Counted from the stretch's first letter, positions 26,240-36,482 are shown. The stretch is 64,000 bases of DNA from Shewanella litoralis (GCF_009828585.1 NZ_WSRZ01000016.1:1-64000), one strand, 5' to 3'. Program-made: numbers and translations. Notes: generated from the letters alone by a model not told the origin.

Positions 26240-27501
26240 GCCGTGAAATCGTCGAAGTTTATGCCGACTGGCAGCCAATTAAAGCGCCACTGTTAATAGG
26301 ACAGCTTGCTTACAACGACTCAAGCCGGGGTGGCGTGTTTAGTTTTACCTACGATAAAGCGTTTCTAACTTCAGCTTATCGCTTGCAAATAGACCCAATG
26401 CTTGAGCTTCACTCAGGTGATCTCTATAACGACAAAGTCGATAAAAACTTCCGTGCATTTCTTGATTCATCTCCCGATCGATGGGGGCGTATTTTAATGC
26501 AACGACGTGCGGCTATTGAAGCACACAAAGGCATTCGTGCAACAAGTCAATTAAACGAGTTGGATTACCTGCTGGGCGTACATGACTCTTACCGAATGGG
26601 AGGGATCAGATTTAAGCGAGCAGGTTTTGATGCTTTATTAGCCTCCCCTTTTTTGGATAACAATGCCGAATTTGCAGCACCACCCATGGCGTCACTACGT
26701 GAACTAGAGTACGCCGCCATCCAGATTGAAAAAGACGATAATATCGACAGTGACGAGTACTACCGTTGGTTGATGATGCTGATTTCTCCAGGCTCATCAC
26801 TAGGTGGTGCAAGGCCCAAGGCTTGTGTGACAGATGAGCAAGGCCACTTGTGGATTGCCAAGTTTCCCAATTTAAACGATACCCACGATGTGGGAGCGTG
26901 GGAGATGGTCTGTTATGAATTGGCTTTGGCGGCAGGTGTTGACATGTTCCCAAGTGAAATTAAGCAGTTTTCGTCACAGCATCATACCTTTTTAACAAAA
27001 CGCTTTGACCGGAAGGGTGAACAGCGGCTGCATTTTTCATCGGCCATGACACAGCTTCAATACTATGATGGTGAACAATCTCAGGGTGCCAGCTACTTAG
27101 AAATTGCTGAGTTTCTTTCTACTCAAGGTGCACAAACAGAAGCGGATTTAGCACAGTTATGGCGTCGTATCGTGTTTAATATTGCGGTCTCCAACACAGA
27201 TGATCACCTGCGTAACCATGGGTTTTTATTGACAAAGAATGGCTGGAAGTTATCACCGGCTTATGACTTAAATCCGATAGTGGGTAAGCACGGCCTGCAT
27301 CTCAATATTACCGATGCAGACAACGCTTTAGACTACCAATTAGCCTTTGACGTAAAAGACTTCTTCCGGCTTTCTCAAACCCAAGCCACGCAAATTTACG
27401 ACGAAGTGTTAAATGCGGTTAAGCAATGGCAAGCCGTTGCCAAGCGCCTAGGGATCAGCCGAGCAGAGCAAGCCATGAAAGAATCGGCGTTTAACGTTTA
27501 A
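26236..27501 (+). CDS. hipA: HipA-family kinase toxin
   Basis: This is a 421-residue HipA-fold Ser/Thr kinase. The N-terminal subdomain 1 carries FRAFLDSSPDRWGR, followed by GGARPKACV and the lysine-bearing LWIAKFPN. The catalytic loop is NTDDHLRNHGFLL (about residues 318-330), with LSPAYDLNP as the metal-binding motif. HipA toxins phosphorylate tRNA synthetases and cause persistence. It overlaps its antitoxin gene by 4 bases. All kinase motifs are intact, so it is likely active. Confidence 0.92.
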   Translation: MSREIVEVYADWQPIKAPLLIGQLAYNDSSRGGVFSFTYDKAFLTSAYRLQIDPMLELHSGDLYNDKVDKNFRAFLDSSPDRWGRILMQRRAAIEAHKGIRATSQLNELDYLLGVHDSYRMGGIRFKRAGFDALLASPFLDNNAEFAAPPMASLRELEYAAIQIEKDDNIDSDEYYRWLMMLISPGSSLGGARPKACVTDEQGHLWIAKFPNLNDTHDVGAWEMVCYELALAAGVDMFPSEIKQFSSQHHTFLTKRFDRKGEQRLHFSSAMTQLQYYDGEQSQGASYLEIAEFLSTQGAQTEADLAQLWRRIVFNIAVSNTDDHLRNHGFLLTKNGWKLSPAYDLNPIVGKHGLHLNITDADNALDYQLAFDVKDFFRLSQTQATQIYDEVLNAVKQWQAVAKRLGISRAEQAMKESAFNV

Positions 27502-27746
27502 TGATTAATGCGTAAGTGAAACTATCTCTTTATTTCAACTGGATAAAGCCGTTATCGATTCGGCCTCATTCTCTGCCTCGTACTTCATTGTTGTAACTGT
27601 AGTGGCAGAAGTACAAGGTGTGTTGGTGTTGTGAATTCGATAGCTGTTACCGTACTCAATTGATAAATATTAAATTTTAGATAGTCCATGCAACAATATT
27701 GTTATGGTATATTTTTATCTTCCTTACTTTTAAAGGCTTATCCGAC
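27502..27746. other. Intergenic region
   Basis: A 245-base spacer between hipA and the PLD-helicase gene. It is AT-rich near the right end (27660-27720) and probably holds the promoter of the helicase gene. No hairpin or gene was seen. Confidence 0.4.
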
Positions 27747-30700
27747 ATGGAACAAGTTGGTATATATGAAAAGCTCATTACTCAACTGATAGATAAAAGC
27801 ATAGATCGTGATGTTTTCTATTTAGGGGAAAGGCCACTTGAGAGTGCTGAGGCGAGTGTCTGGCTATCTAGGTTTTTAACAAACATAATTGAGTATGCTA
27901 TTGAAGCCGTCCCTAAAGGCGATAATCAATTAGTAAACCAAATTAATCTTGCTAACAAATTAGTACTTTGGTTAAGAGATCATGTTCAAGATGAGCAATT
28001 GATATCTGAAAACTTGCTTGATAGTAAAGGCCGTATTCTGACGGCGCTATTTGAAAAGAAAAACCCGATATCAACTGACTTTCCTGAATTTACGAAGGCC
28101 ATTTATCCGCTGACAGGATTAAGTCAAAGCGAGTTGTTTTGTGGCAGTAACGCGGGTATTTCTTTAGACACTGAGCTTAAGCGTGAGATCCGCTCAGCGG
28201 ATAAAATTTATTGGTTAGTGTCTTTTATTAAATGGGCCGGTATTCGAATTTTTAAAAATGAGCTGGAAGAGTTCACTCGAAGCGGCAAAACCCTGCGGAT
28301 AATCACGACATCTTATATGGGCGCGACAGATGCTAAAGCTGTGGAGTTTTTAGCAAGCCTTCCAAATACAGAAGTTAAATTGAGTTACAACACTAAGCGC
28401 GAACGTCTGCATGCCAAATCCTACTTATTTCTACGTGAAACAGGATTTCACACTGGATATATTGGCTCATCTAATTTGTCGCATTCTGCGCTGACGAGTG
28501 GCCTTGAGTGGAATTTAAAAATAACCACTCAAGAAATTCCCCACATTATAGATAAATCTCTCAATACCTTTGAATCATATTGGCAATCGAGTGAATTTGA
28601 ATTATTTGATGGCAATATTGAAGCTAAAAACAAACTTCATGAGGCGTTAAGAGAAGCTAAGGGTGGATTTAGCGATAACAGTGCATTTCATTTTGATATA
28701 AAGCCCTTTGCACATCAGCGAGAAATTCTTGAGCAGTTAAATGTTGAACGTCAATTACACCAGCGGTTTAGAAATCTCGTTGTAGCAGCAACGGGGACCG
28801 GTAAAACCCTAATATCAGCGTTTGATTTTACCCGCTTTTATAAACAATATCCTGAAGCTAATTTTTTATTCGTGGCTCATCGGCAGGAGATACTTAAACA
28901 AGCTTTGTCTGCGTATCGTGGTGTATTGAAGAATAACCAATTTGGTGAATTGTGGGTTGCCGAGCACAAGCCGAATAGCTACCGTCATTTGTTTGCTTCG
29001 GTACAAAGCTTGAATCTGCAATTGGACAATTTACCACTTAGCGCTGATTTTTATGATTATATTGTGATAGATGAAGTGCATCATATTGCGGCTAGTAGCT
29101 ATCGTGGATTGCTAGCACATTTTTGTCCTAATATTTTATTAGGGTTAACTGCTACGCCGGAGCGCCATGATGGGCAAAATATACTAGATGACTTTTGTGG
29201 AGTCATTGCTGCGGAAATTCGTTTACCCGAAGCCATTAATCAGCGCTATTTATGTCCTTTCCAATACTTTGCTATCGATGATGATACCGATCTTCGCAAA
29301 ATTAAATGGCATCAAGGGCGATATGATATCGCAGAGCTAAGTCATCTTTATACTCATAATGAGCAAAGAGTGAAGCGCATTATTCGCAGCTTGAACGATA
29401 CAGTCACTGATATTCGTCAGATCAAAGCCCTGGCGTTTTGTGTTAGCAAAGAACATGCAGAATACATGACGAAGAAGTTTGTCTTAGCCGGTATTAGTGC
29501 AGATGTGCTTACGAGTGATAACAGTCATGAGAGGCAACACAAACGCCAAAGTTTAATTAGCGGTCATGTGAATATATTATGCGTGGTGGATATTTTTAAT
29601 GAAGGTGTCGATATTCCTGAAGTCGATACTTTATTGTTTTTACGTCCAACCGAAAGCTTAACTATTTTTTTGCAGCAGTTAGGACGTGGATTGCGTTTAA
29701 CCGATGATAAACAGTGCTGTACCGTATTGGATTTTGTGGGTAATTCTCGTGATGAATATGACTTTTCACAAAAGTTTCGCGCGCTTGTTGGTAAAACTAA
29801 TCAGTCTATTACAGATGAGATAACGAGTGATTTTCCTCATTTGCCTTTAGGTTGCCGAATTGAGTTAGAAGAACAGGCTCAGGCAATGATTTTGCGAAAC
29901 ATTAGCCGTGCCACCATGAATGCGAGCAGGTTGCGGCAGTTGATTAATAATTTTGAGCATCAAACAACACTAACCTTAAACTTGGCTAATTTTTTACGCT
30001 TTCATCCCAACGTACAGTTAGAAGATATTTATAAGCTAAAAATGAGTTGGTTAGAACTCGTTGAGAGCGCAAGTAAAAATCAAATTAATGAGCCACATGT
30101 AGATATGAGCATAGCTAAAGCCTACTATCGTGCGATAAATTATCACTTGCTCGGCTGCAATTCTATTTCATATTTACAGTTTTTAACGCAGCTCATTATC
30201 GACAATTTTAGCTTTGATGATACGAATACAATTCAGTGCCAATTTGCATTAATGTGCCATTATAATTTCTGGGATAAATCGGGCTCCGAGCTAGGCTTTA
30301 CTAGCCTAAAGCAAAGCTTAGCCGCCTTGAGGCATACACAATTACAAGCTGAACTGCTTGATGTCATATCGTTACTTTTTAAGCGTATACATCATAATGA
30401 ACTTGAAATGCAGATCCCAGCAATTCCATCTTTGAAAGTGCATTCTAGATATACCCGAGAGCAAATACTCGCCGCCTGTGGCGCAAGCGTTTTTAGCAAG
30501 AAATCGACAGCTCGTGAAGGTGTTCTAGTCCTTAAGGCGCTTAATGTTGAACTACTATTTGTTACCTTGAAAAAATCTGTTAAACAATTTTCACCGACTA
30601 CTATGTATCATGATTACGCGATTAATGAATCGCTATTTCATTGGCAATCTCAAAATAGTGCAAGACCAGAGTATGGCAGAGGTTTGGGCTATATCGAGCA

Positions 30701-30902
30701 CGAAAAAATGGGACGAAAATTGATTTTGTTTGTACGAGAACAAGCTAAAGATGAAAACGGCCGTACCATGGGATTTGTTAATTTTGGTTTTGTGAAATAT
30801 ATAAAACATTCAGGGTCACAACCGATGAATATTACATGGCAACTTGATGAGCCGATGCCCGATTTTATGTGGCATGAGACTGCCAAGTTAGCTATCGGGT
30901 AG
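27747..30902 (+). CDS. PLD-nuclease / helicase / DUF3427 protein
   Basis: This is a 1051-residue multidomain protein. A phospholipase D-type nuclease half (HAKSYLFL...GSSNLSHSAL) lies near residues 221-245. A superfamily 2 helicase follows: ATGTGKTLIS (about 348), IDEVHH (about 441), LTATPERHD (about 468) and QLGRGLRL (about 643). The C-terminal DUF3427 contains YTREQILAACG and QSQNSARPEYGRG. The ATG at 27747 follows AAGG; the frame extends further upstream without support. Proteins of this architecture are common in defence islands. It is a single gene beside hipBA, with a terminator downstream. Confidence 0.9.
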   Translation: MEQVGIYEKLITQLIDKSIDRDVFYLGERPLESAEASVWLSRFLTNIIEYAIEAVPKGDNQLVNQINLANKLVLWLRDHVQDEQLISENLLDSKGRILTALFEKKNPISTDFPEFTKAIYPLTGLSQSELFCGSNAGISLDTELKREIRSADKIYWLVSFIKWAGIRIFKNELEEFTRSGKTLRIITTSYMGATDAKAVEFLASLPNTEVKLSYNTKRERLHAKSYLFLRETGFHTGYIGSSNLSHSALTSGLEWNLKITTQEIPHIIDKSLNTFESYWQSSEFELFDGNIEAKNKLHEALREAKGGFSDNSAFHFDIKPFAHQREILEQLNVERQLHQRFRNLVVAATGTGKTLISAFDFTRFYKQYPEANFLFVAHRQEILKQALSAYRGVLKNNQFGELWVAEHKPNSYRHLFASVQSLNLQLDNLPLSADFYDYIVIDEVHHIAASSYRGLLAHFCPNILLGLTATPERHDGQNILDDFCGVIAAEIRLPEAINQRYLCPFQYFAIDDDTDLRKIKWHQGRYDIAELSHLYTHNEQRVKRIIRSLNDTVTDIRQIKALAFCVSKEHAEYMTKKFVLAGISADVLTSDNSHERQHKRQSLISGHVNILCVVDIFNEGVDIPEVDTLLFLRPTESLTIFLQQLGRGLRLTDDKQCCTVLDFVGNSRDEYDFSQKFRALVGKTNQSITDEITSDFPHLPLGCRIELEEQAQAMILRNISRATMNASRLRQLINNFEHQTTLTLNLANFLRFHPNVQLEDIYKLKMSWLELVESASKNQINEPHVDMSIAKAYYRAINYHLLGCNSISYLQFLTQLIIDNFSFDDTNTIQCQFALMCHYNFWDKSGSELGFTSLKQSLAALRHTQLQAELLDVISLLFKRIHHNELEMQIPAIPSLKVHSRYTREQILAACGASVFSKKSTAREGVLVLKALNVELLFVTLKKSVKQFSPTTMYHDYAINESLFHWQSQNSARPEYGRGLGYIEHEKMGRKLILFVREQAKDENGRTMGFVNFGFVKYIKHSGSQPMNITWQLDEPMPDFMWHETAKLAIG

Positions 30903-31193
30903 CCAACCATATTGGCATAGGCAACTGTTGAAAACAGGATGTTTTCGTCAAGCCCCCATGGATGGGTTTACGGCGTGTTGCAGAGGACGATATGGTGGGC
31001 GAACCAACAAATAAACCTGCTGATATCGAAGTCACCAATCTTGACGCTTTAGGCCTTTCACAATGATTAAAAACAATAATGGCAGCCAATGTGGCTGCCA
31101 TTTTATTGATGCTAGTGACTTTTTCTAATCACTTCACTAGCGGTTTACCGCTTTGTTCTTAGGCCAAAACTCAAAGCCAAATATAAGTTGAGA
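30903..31193. other. Intergenic region with a short orphan frame
   Basis: A 34-codon rightward frame, 30962-31066 (GLRRVAEDDMVGEPTNKPAD then IEVTNLDALGLSQ), looks like the C-terminal end of some protein but is not recognised and lacks a ribosome site. A bidirectional terminator follows at 31079. Confidence 0.35.
31079..31104. terminator. Bidirectional intrinsic terminator
   Basis: A perfect 9-bp stem ATGGCAGCC/GGCTGCCAT with a 5-base loop is followed by TTTT on the plus strand and preceded by AT-rich sequence. It lies between the convergent helicase and dcuB genes. Confidence 0.85.
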
Positions 31194-32510
31194 TTAATTA
31201 ATCGCCATTGAAATAAAGTAACCCACAACAGTTGCAGTGATTACACCAATAAACCCAGGAATAATAAAGCTGTGATTGAGCACGTATTTACCAATGTGTG
31301 TGGTACCGGTTCTATCAAAGCTAATTGCCGCTAAGTCACTTGGGTAGAATGGGAAGAAGAAATAAGCATAACACGCTGGCAGTACACCAATTAATACTGG
31401 TGCTGGGATGCCGAGTGAATATCCTAAAGGCAACATAATGGTTAATACCGCCGCCTGACTTTTTAAGAATATAGATGACACAAACATCGCGATAGCAAAT
31501 GTCCATGGGTACACGCTGACAATGTCGCTCACCGCGCTGACTAAATAGCTCTTGTGGTGTTCGATAATAGTGTCACTCATCCAGGCAATACCAAAAATGA
31601 TGATGACCGCGGTCATACCGGCAGTAAATACATTACTGGTAACAATCTTTTTGGGCGATACATTGGTGGCGAGTAATATGACACCACCAACAGACAGCAT
31701 CATAAACTGAATCGCGACCGACATTTTTACGCCAGCAGGCAGTATTTGCTTACTAAACATGGCGACCACAATCACCGCAAGAATACCCAGTAAAAATACC
31801 ATTAAGCCTTTTTTAGCCGTTGATTGTGCCGCTGGGGTTTCAGCATCGTCATCTTGTGGGTCGATTAACGACTCACGGAAATCTTTATCTGCTAAGCGTG
31901 CTTGGAACTCGGTGTCTTTGTCTAAATCTTTACCGCGCTTTAAGCTCCAGGTACAGGCGACAAGTAAACCGCTTAAGGTTGCAGGAATGGTCACCATAAG
32001 CACATCGATTAAGCTGATATCAAGGTTATTATCAACCGCTGTTGCCAATACAACCGCAGCAGCTGCGGCAATTGGGCTGGCGGTAATGCCCATTTGCGAG
32101 GCGACAGTTGCCATCGCTAATGGGCGTTCAGGACGAATGCCTTTTTTATAGGCTACATCGTAAATAACAGGTAGAAGTGGGTAAACCGAATGGCCAGTAC
32201 CAACCAATACGGTTAAAGAGTATGTACATAAAGGGCCTAAAAACACGATATGTTCAGGATGTTTACGCAGTATTTTTTCAGCAAACTTCACTAACAGATT
32301 TAAGCCGCCAGTTGCCTCAAGTGTTGCCGAGGCTGCCACTACCGCCAGAATAATTAACATCACGCTGATAGGTGGGGAACCAGGCGCGATACCAAACACG
32401 AATGCCAGCACTGATACACCTAAACCACCGAGTAAACCAAACGCGATACCGCCATGGCGGATACCAATAAATATCACCGCTAGTAACAGCAGCATGTGTA
32501 TATAAAACAT
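31194..32510 (-). CDS. dcuB: Anaerobic C4-dicarboxylate transporter DcuB
   Basis: This is a 438-residue inner-membrane antiporter with about 10-12 hydrophobic segments. It exchanges external fumarate, malate or aspartate for succinate during anaerobic fumarate respiration. Blocks such as VVAASATLEATGGL, GTGHSVYPLLPVIYDVA, RPERPLAMA, RGKDLDKD and FDRTGTTHIGKYVLNHSF match DcuB more closely than DcuA. GGGGAG lies 9 bases before the ATG at 32510. It is probably core chromosome. Confidence 0.93.
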   Translation of the reverse strand: MFYIHMLLLLAVIFIGIRHGGIAFGLLGGLGVSVLAFVFGIAPGSPPISVMLIILAVVAASATLEATGGLNLLVKFAEKILRKHPEHIVFLGPLCTYSLTVLVGTGHSVYPLLPVIYDVAYKKGIRPERPLAMATVASQMGITASPIAAAAAVVLATAVDNNLDISLIDVLMVTIPATLSGLLVACTWSLKRGKDLDKDTEFQARLADKDFRESLIDPQDDDAETPAAQSTAKKGLMVFLLGILAVIVVAMFSKQILPAGVKMSVAIQFMMLSVGGVILLATNVSPKKIVTSNVFTAGMTAVIIIFGIAWMSDTIIEHHKSYLVSAVSDIVSVYPWTFAIAMFVSSIFLKSQAAVLTIMLPLGYSLGIPAPVLIGVLPACYAYFFFPFYPSDLAAISFDRTGTTHIGKYVLNHSFIIPGFIGVITATVVGYFISMAIN

Positions 32511-32600
32511 CGTGTGTTCTCCCCATATAGGAATTATGTAGGTTGTTATTATTTTTAGCCTTTTGAAGGTATCTCACAACGAATTTGCGGTTAGTGACTT

Positions 32601-32618
32601 AATTCAAGCTATTGAATT
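32601..32618. promoter_or_regulatory. Dyad upstream of dcuB
   Basis: AATTCAA-GCTA-TTGAATT is a perfect 7-bp inverted repeat about 90 bp before the dcuB start. dcuB genes are usually controlled by FNR, CRP and a fumarate-sensing pair; this dyad does not match the FNR consensus cleanly. Confidence 0.25.
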
Positions 32619-32724
32619 GCCAAGTTGAAAAATGTGTAAAACGTGAACAAGGTTGCATACTGATTTAAGTGCAGCGCAGATCTTGTAAGGCAGGGGAAAG
32701 GTGTTTTGCAATACTCAGGGTTAA

Positions 32725-33604
32725 TTATTGGCAGGCGTTAAGCAACATCTTACCGATGGCTTTGTCGTTACAAGCCACTAATTGCCAGCGCTGACAATTG
32801 TTGAACTTGCTGTAATGCTTAATGGCATCGATAAACGCGGGTATAAAAGTAAACTTGCCTGGTGTGTGGCTCGGTAAAACTGGCAATGTCGCCTTGTTCG
32901 CACATTTGCGCCAAGGTTTTGGTCAGTAGTGGTTTAAGGCCTTTACGCAGGTACTGAATTTGCTGCAAATTGCCAAAGCCATGAGCCACTAAATAACGCT
33001 TAATTAAATGCTGAGCAAACTCGCAGTCGCTGGGCACTGTGGTATCTATATGGCTTGGTAACACGCGCTCGGTTAAATCGTAAACCTTTTGAAACTTATC
33101 ACGCCTAGCCACCATTAACTCGCCTTGAATAAACAATTGTTCAAGCGCTTTTTTAGCGGGTTTCCAATCCCACCAGGCGCCATTTTTAACGTCGGCGTCG
33201 TGCTTAAATTGACTGGCGTTGAGTGGCCCTTCGTCCGTAATACGTGCTTTTACTTCGCGCATGACTTTGTGTTCAGGCTCAAACCAATGTTTGTCGCCTT
33301 GTTGTAATTGCTGCTTGCGATACAAGCTAAACCGATAATCTTCAATGGGTAGGTATGCCGCTGCATGGGACCAAGATTCAAACACACTTTTGTCGCCCAT
33401 GGCCTGATCTAACATGCTGGTGGCGTAGTGTGGCAACCTACTATGCAATACATGATGATGCGCGCGTTCAACCACATTAATAGAGTCTATTTGCACATAA
33501 CTTAATTGCTGCAATAGCGCTGGCAATGACTCAAAAGGCTGCAGCAAACCTTGTTGCTGCATACTTAACTGTAACCATTGTGTGGCTGAGTAAGGGTTGG
33601 TCAT
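32725..33604 (-). pseudogene. Broken YcaQ-like winged-helix protein
   Basis: The first 261 codons encode the N-terminal two thirds of a YcaQ-type (DUF1006) winged-helix protein: SYVQIDSINVVERAHHHVL, SRLPHYATSMLD, FESWSHAAAYLP and YRFSLYR. YcaQ proteins unhook DNA interstrand crosslinks. The frame stops at 32819. The +1 frame continues TPGKFTFIPAFIDAIKHYSK and then FNNCQRWQLVACN to a stop at 32725. The family is usually about 400 residues, so there is a frameshift plus loss of about 100 residues, including the catalytic part. Probably inactive. Confidence 0.65.
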
Positions 33605-33996
33605 TAAGAGCCTTTATTGAATGCGGTAAGCGAGTTAAAACACGGTGATAGGCCATTGTAGGCCAACTTTTATAGCAGAGTACACCAGCGGCTGATTATA
33701 AGATTGCTGGATGTTGGTAGTAAGAGTTAATCATTGTGTGAGTTGTTCTTACGCGCTATGGCGTGTAAAGCTGGATTGTTTACACATTATAATAGTTCAG
33801 TACTGGCTGAAATAACCTAGGAAAAAACAAACATTAAGCCCAGCAAATGCTGGGCTTAATGTTAATGCGTTCAGGTTGAGAATCTATTCTACGTTTTGGA
33901 TCTGAATGTTGTAACTTTAAAAAATATGATATAAAACATTGAGATATCTTTATTTTTATTGTTTTATTGAGTGTTACTCGCCAAATTACCCACCGT
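33605..33996. other. Intergenic region at the island boundary
   Basis: No gene is visible. It contains the terminator-like hairpin at 33832-33861. It separates the core-like dcuB/ycaQ segment from the mobile island to the right. Confidence 0.45.
33832..33861. terminator. Strong bidirectional hairpin
   Basis: A perfect 14-bp inverted repeat, CATTAAGCCCAGCA and TGCTGGGCTTAATG, with a 2-base loop. It lies in non-coding DNA between two leftward genes and is likely the terminator of the 226-residue island gene, 136 bases past its stop. Confidence 0.65.
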
Positions 33997-34677
33997 TTAG
34001 GTTTGCTTTATATTTATTGACATTGCATTTTGATAGCGGGTTTGAAGTTCAAATATTGTTTTAAGATCATACTCATTATTAACTATTGCGCGTTGTTGAA
34101 TAGTTTCAAAAAAGTAGCTTAGTGTTTCTTGAACTTTTTCTAATGAATTATTCACTCTATCTAGTTCGCAAGTTAGCTCATTGATCTGTAGTTGTTTATT
34201 ATTTGATTTTAGAGTTAAAACGCTTATTCTTTTGTCTTCTTGGATGTTTTTTCTTCTTTCATTATCTATATGCTTCTGTTCCTGAATCTTCATTAGATCT
34301 TGTATTGTCCCATCGAGAATCATTTCTATGAACTGGCTTCTAGAAAATTCATACATTTTGCGTTCGGTATCTAGATGCTTTAGTAAACTAGGTTCTAATG
34401 TCACATTCAGCATTTTCTTTCTATTTTCGCCTTTTCTTGTTTGGCGAGTCCGATAAGCTTTTTTCATTTTGTCTGCAAAAGTAAACCAACTTTGGGAGTT
34501 CTTTGGTAATCCTGACTTCAGCAAAAAACTAATAAGCCCATTAATATGGACATATTTATACCCATCATATCCTTGCTTTCTTATGTAATTATTTAGCCAT
34601 GTGATTTCACTTGGTGTATTTGAGTCTAGAAAATAAAACAAAGATTTGAGGTCCTGAGGAGATAAAATATTTTCCAT
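33997..34677 (-). CDS. Putative RHH-type DNA-binding coiled-coil protein
   Basis: This is a 226-residue protein of unknown family. Residues 87-120 (KKMLNVTLEPSLLKHLDTER then KMYEFSRSQFIEMIL) have the beta-strand/helix/helix pattern of ribbon-helix-helix proteins. Residues 125-205 form a long coiled coil. It is divergent from the 453-residue gene. Direct repeats AATTACTAGT in the shared promoter region are candidate binding sites. A role in plasmid or island maintenance is possible. Confidence 0.55.
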   Translation of the reverse strand: MENILSPQDLKSLFYFLDSNTPSEITWLNNYIRKQGYDGYKYVHINGLISFLLKSGLPKNSQSWFTFADKMKKAYRTRQTRKGENRKKMLNVTLEPSLLKHLDTERKMYEFSRSQFIEMILDGTIQDLMKIQEQKHIDNERRKNIQEDKRISVLTLKSNNKQLQINELTCELDRVNNSLEKVQETLSYFFETIQQRAIVNNEYDLKTIFELQTRYQNAMSINIKQT

Positions 34678-34718
34678 AATTTGATATGATATTAGCTATT
34701 ATTTTTGATACTTTACAA

Positions 34719-34740
34719 AATTACTAGTAGAATTACTAGT
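34719..34740. repeat. Twin AATTACTAGT direct repeat
   Basis: AATTACTAGT occurs at 34719-34728 and 34731-34740, a 12-base period, in the divergent promoter between the RHH-like gene and the 453-residue gene. Each copy contains the palindrome ACTAGT. It is a candidate operator for the RHH-like protein. Confidence 0.5.
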
Positions 34741-34807
34741 GTCTTAAAAGTGTGTAAGGTGCATTTTATAGGGTTTTAGAGTGTTATACGTGCAGAATTA
34801 GGGATGA

Positions 34808-36169
34808 ATGTTGAAAAATTTACTTAATAGCATGACGGGCGCTACGCCTAGTATGCGTTTTGTTTTATTGCGATGGTACATTTCCTATGGTGCACAAGTC
34901 ATAGTACCAAAACAAAATGAGAGTTGGCTCCAGATAGGGGTATCTAAAACAACCTTTAATCGCTCACTAAACTATCTTGTGAATGAAGGGTATATTAATA
35001 GCCTAAAGCCATCACACCTTTATAACTCAAGTTCAGCCCCCACTTATCGTCTTTCACAGGCAACTGTAAACCTGCAATTGGCTAGCCAAATAAATTCAGA
35101 GGTATTGGGACTTTTTGAGGCTTGGCTAGTGAAACCATTGCAATTGAACGAATCTCTTAATACACGAATATTGGTACTGGCTAGTATCTTACTCCAAGAA
35201 CCATATATTGATTTAACTAGACATTTATCAGTGCTCAAAGTGCTTACTGGTATGGATACTAATTCTATTAAGAAAAATGCCTCTAAAGCCCTGAAGCTGT
35301 CAGGTGTTTTTGCTCCAAAACCTTATCGTGGTTGTGGCTTGTTTGCGAAAAGTCCATTTATTTACTGTATCAATCAATTTAATGAAAATATTCAAGTTAC
35401 TAATTTAGGTTTACCATTAACCTTTGAAAACCAGTTGTTCTCTCCAGATATGCACAGTTCTGCTAACTTATTCATGCTGTTAACAAGTAACTCTATAAAT
35501 GTCAAAAAGGCATTTGATGACGGACGGATTGAGCCTGATTTATGTTCGATGAGTGCTTTTTGTCATGCAGCTATAAATCATCACACTTTAAGACCTCACT
35601 TGATTTCTTTGTTTCACTTTATCATTAGGTTATTTACAGGCCCACATTACAAAGATCAGCCCAAGTCACCAAAGGAGATTGTCGAATTTCTGAAATTATA
35701 TCTTCCAGTTAAAGCTCACAATGGAGAGCCGTCTATCTTGGACGACAAGGAGCCCACTTCTTTTGAGGCCTTTAATAAATGGGCAACGAATAAAGCAAAT
35801 TTAGCTGTTGTGGACGAATTCTATACACGGCTAGCTCGCAATATATCCTATCAACTTATTGAGATCATTGCTCAACTTGCATTTTTTAAGAAGAAATATA
35901 ACTCAACAATTATTGATATAGTTTATTGCCCTACTAAATACCTAATAGCGCAAAAGAGATTAAGCAACATTGACACTAATTTAGATATTCAGGATAAAGA
36001 CAAATCTAGTAAAGTAAACGAGACTGGTGGCTTTTATGTCAGCAACGCTATCTTCGAAATAGCTAGTCAGTCTAGCCAATCTCTCCCTCGTTTAGCTCTT
36101 GTTGTTGATAATGAACTAATCGATAACGATTCATTAGTACTGGGTGATAAAAAGAATTCGTTTCAATAA
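34808..36169 (+). CDS. Winged-helix-like island protein, unknown
   Basis: This 453-residue protein is not recognised. The N-terminal 90 residues (RWYISYGAQVIVPKQNESWL...VSKTTFNRSLNYLVNEGYI) read like a winged helix, with TFNRSLNYLV as the recognition helix. A second such block may lie near 140-170 (LSVLKVLTGMDTNSIKKNAS). The rest is helical. Two winged-helix-like repeats resemble plasmid replication initiators, but no specific family is claimed. It lies upstream of the Gp2-type gene on the same strand. Confidence 0.6.
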   Translation: MLKNLLNSMTGATPSMRFVLLRWYISYGAQVIVPKQNESWLQIGVSKTTFNRSLNYLVNEGYINSLKPSHLYNSSSAPTYRLSQATVNLQLASQINSEVLGLFEAWLVKPLQLNESLNTRILVLASILLQEPYIDLTRHLSVLKVLTGMDTNSIKKNASKALKLSGVFAPKPYRGCGLFAKSPFIYCINQFNENIQVTNLGLPLTFENQLFSPDMHSSANLFMLLTSNSINVKKAFDDGRIEPDLCSMSAFCHAAINHHTLRPHLISLFHFIIRLFTGPHYKDQPKSPKEIVEFLKLYLPVKAHNGEPSILDDKEPTSFEAFNKWATNKANLAVVDEFYTRLARNISYQLIEIIAQLAFFKKKYNSTIIDIVYCPTKYLIAQKRLSNIDTNLDIQDKDKSSKVNETGGFYVSNAIFEIASQSSQSLPRLALVVDNELIDNDSLVLGDKKNSFQ

Positions 36170-36482
36170 AGTTACTTGAGATCTGATATTTCATTTTCTA
36201 ATTCGAGTAAAAGTACCCGTGTCGACTAGATATCGTATAATTCTTTCTTAGTTTAATTGTCGAGTAACGTAACCCCATAGATCCCTTGTCTTGAATGCTC
36301 AAATGTCCAAGCATGCCTTGTGTTTCAGGGACTAGGTTTGTCGGTTTGTTAATACTACTGTCTTATCTAGTTAGATAGTGTTCTAGACCGTACGTTCTGA
36401 AGAATATGTAAAGAGGCCGAGCAGGTTGAAAAATACTCGAACCATATAAGTTATGAATCAATAACCTATATGGAATTTCAAC
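36170..36482. other. Intergenic region upstream of the Gp2-type gene
   Basis: There is no gene. The right end holds the inverted repeat 36442-36473, immediately before the start of the Gp2-type gene. Confidence 0.45.
36442..36473. promoter_or_regulatory. Inverted repeat before the Gp2-type gene
   Basis: CCATATAAGTTAT (36442-36454) and ATAACCTATATGG (36461-36473) form 13-base arms with one mismatch and a 6-base spacer, ending 9 bases before the ATG at 36483. It could be an operator, a translational hairpin or a replication origin element. Confidence 0.5.
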
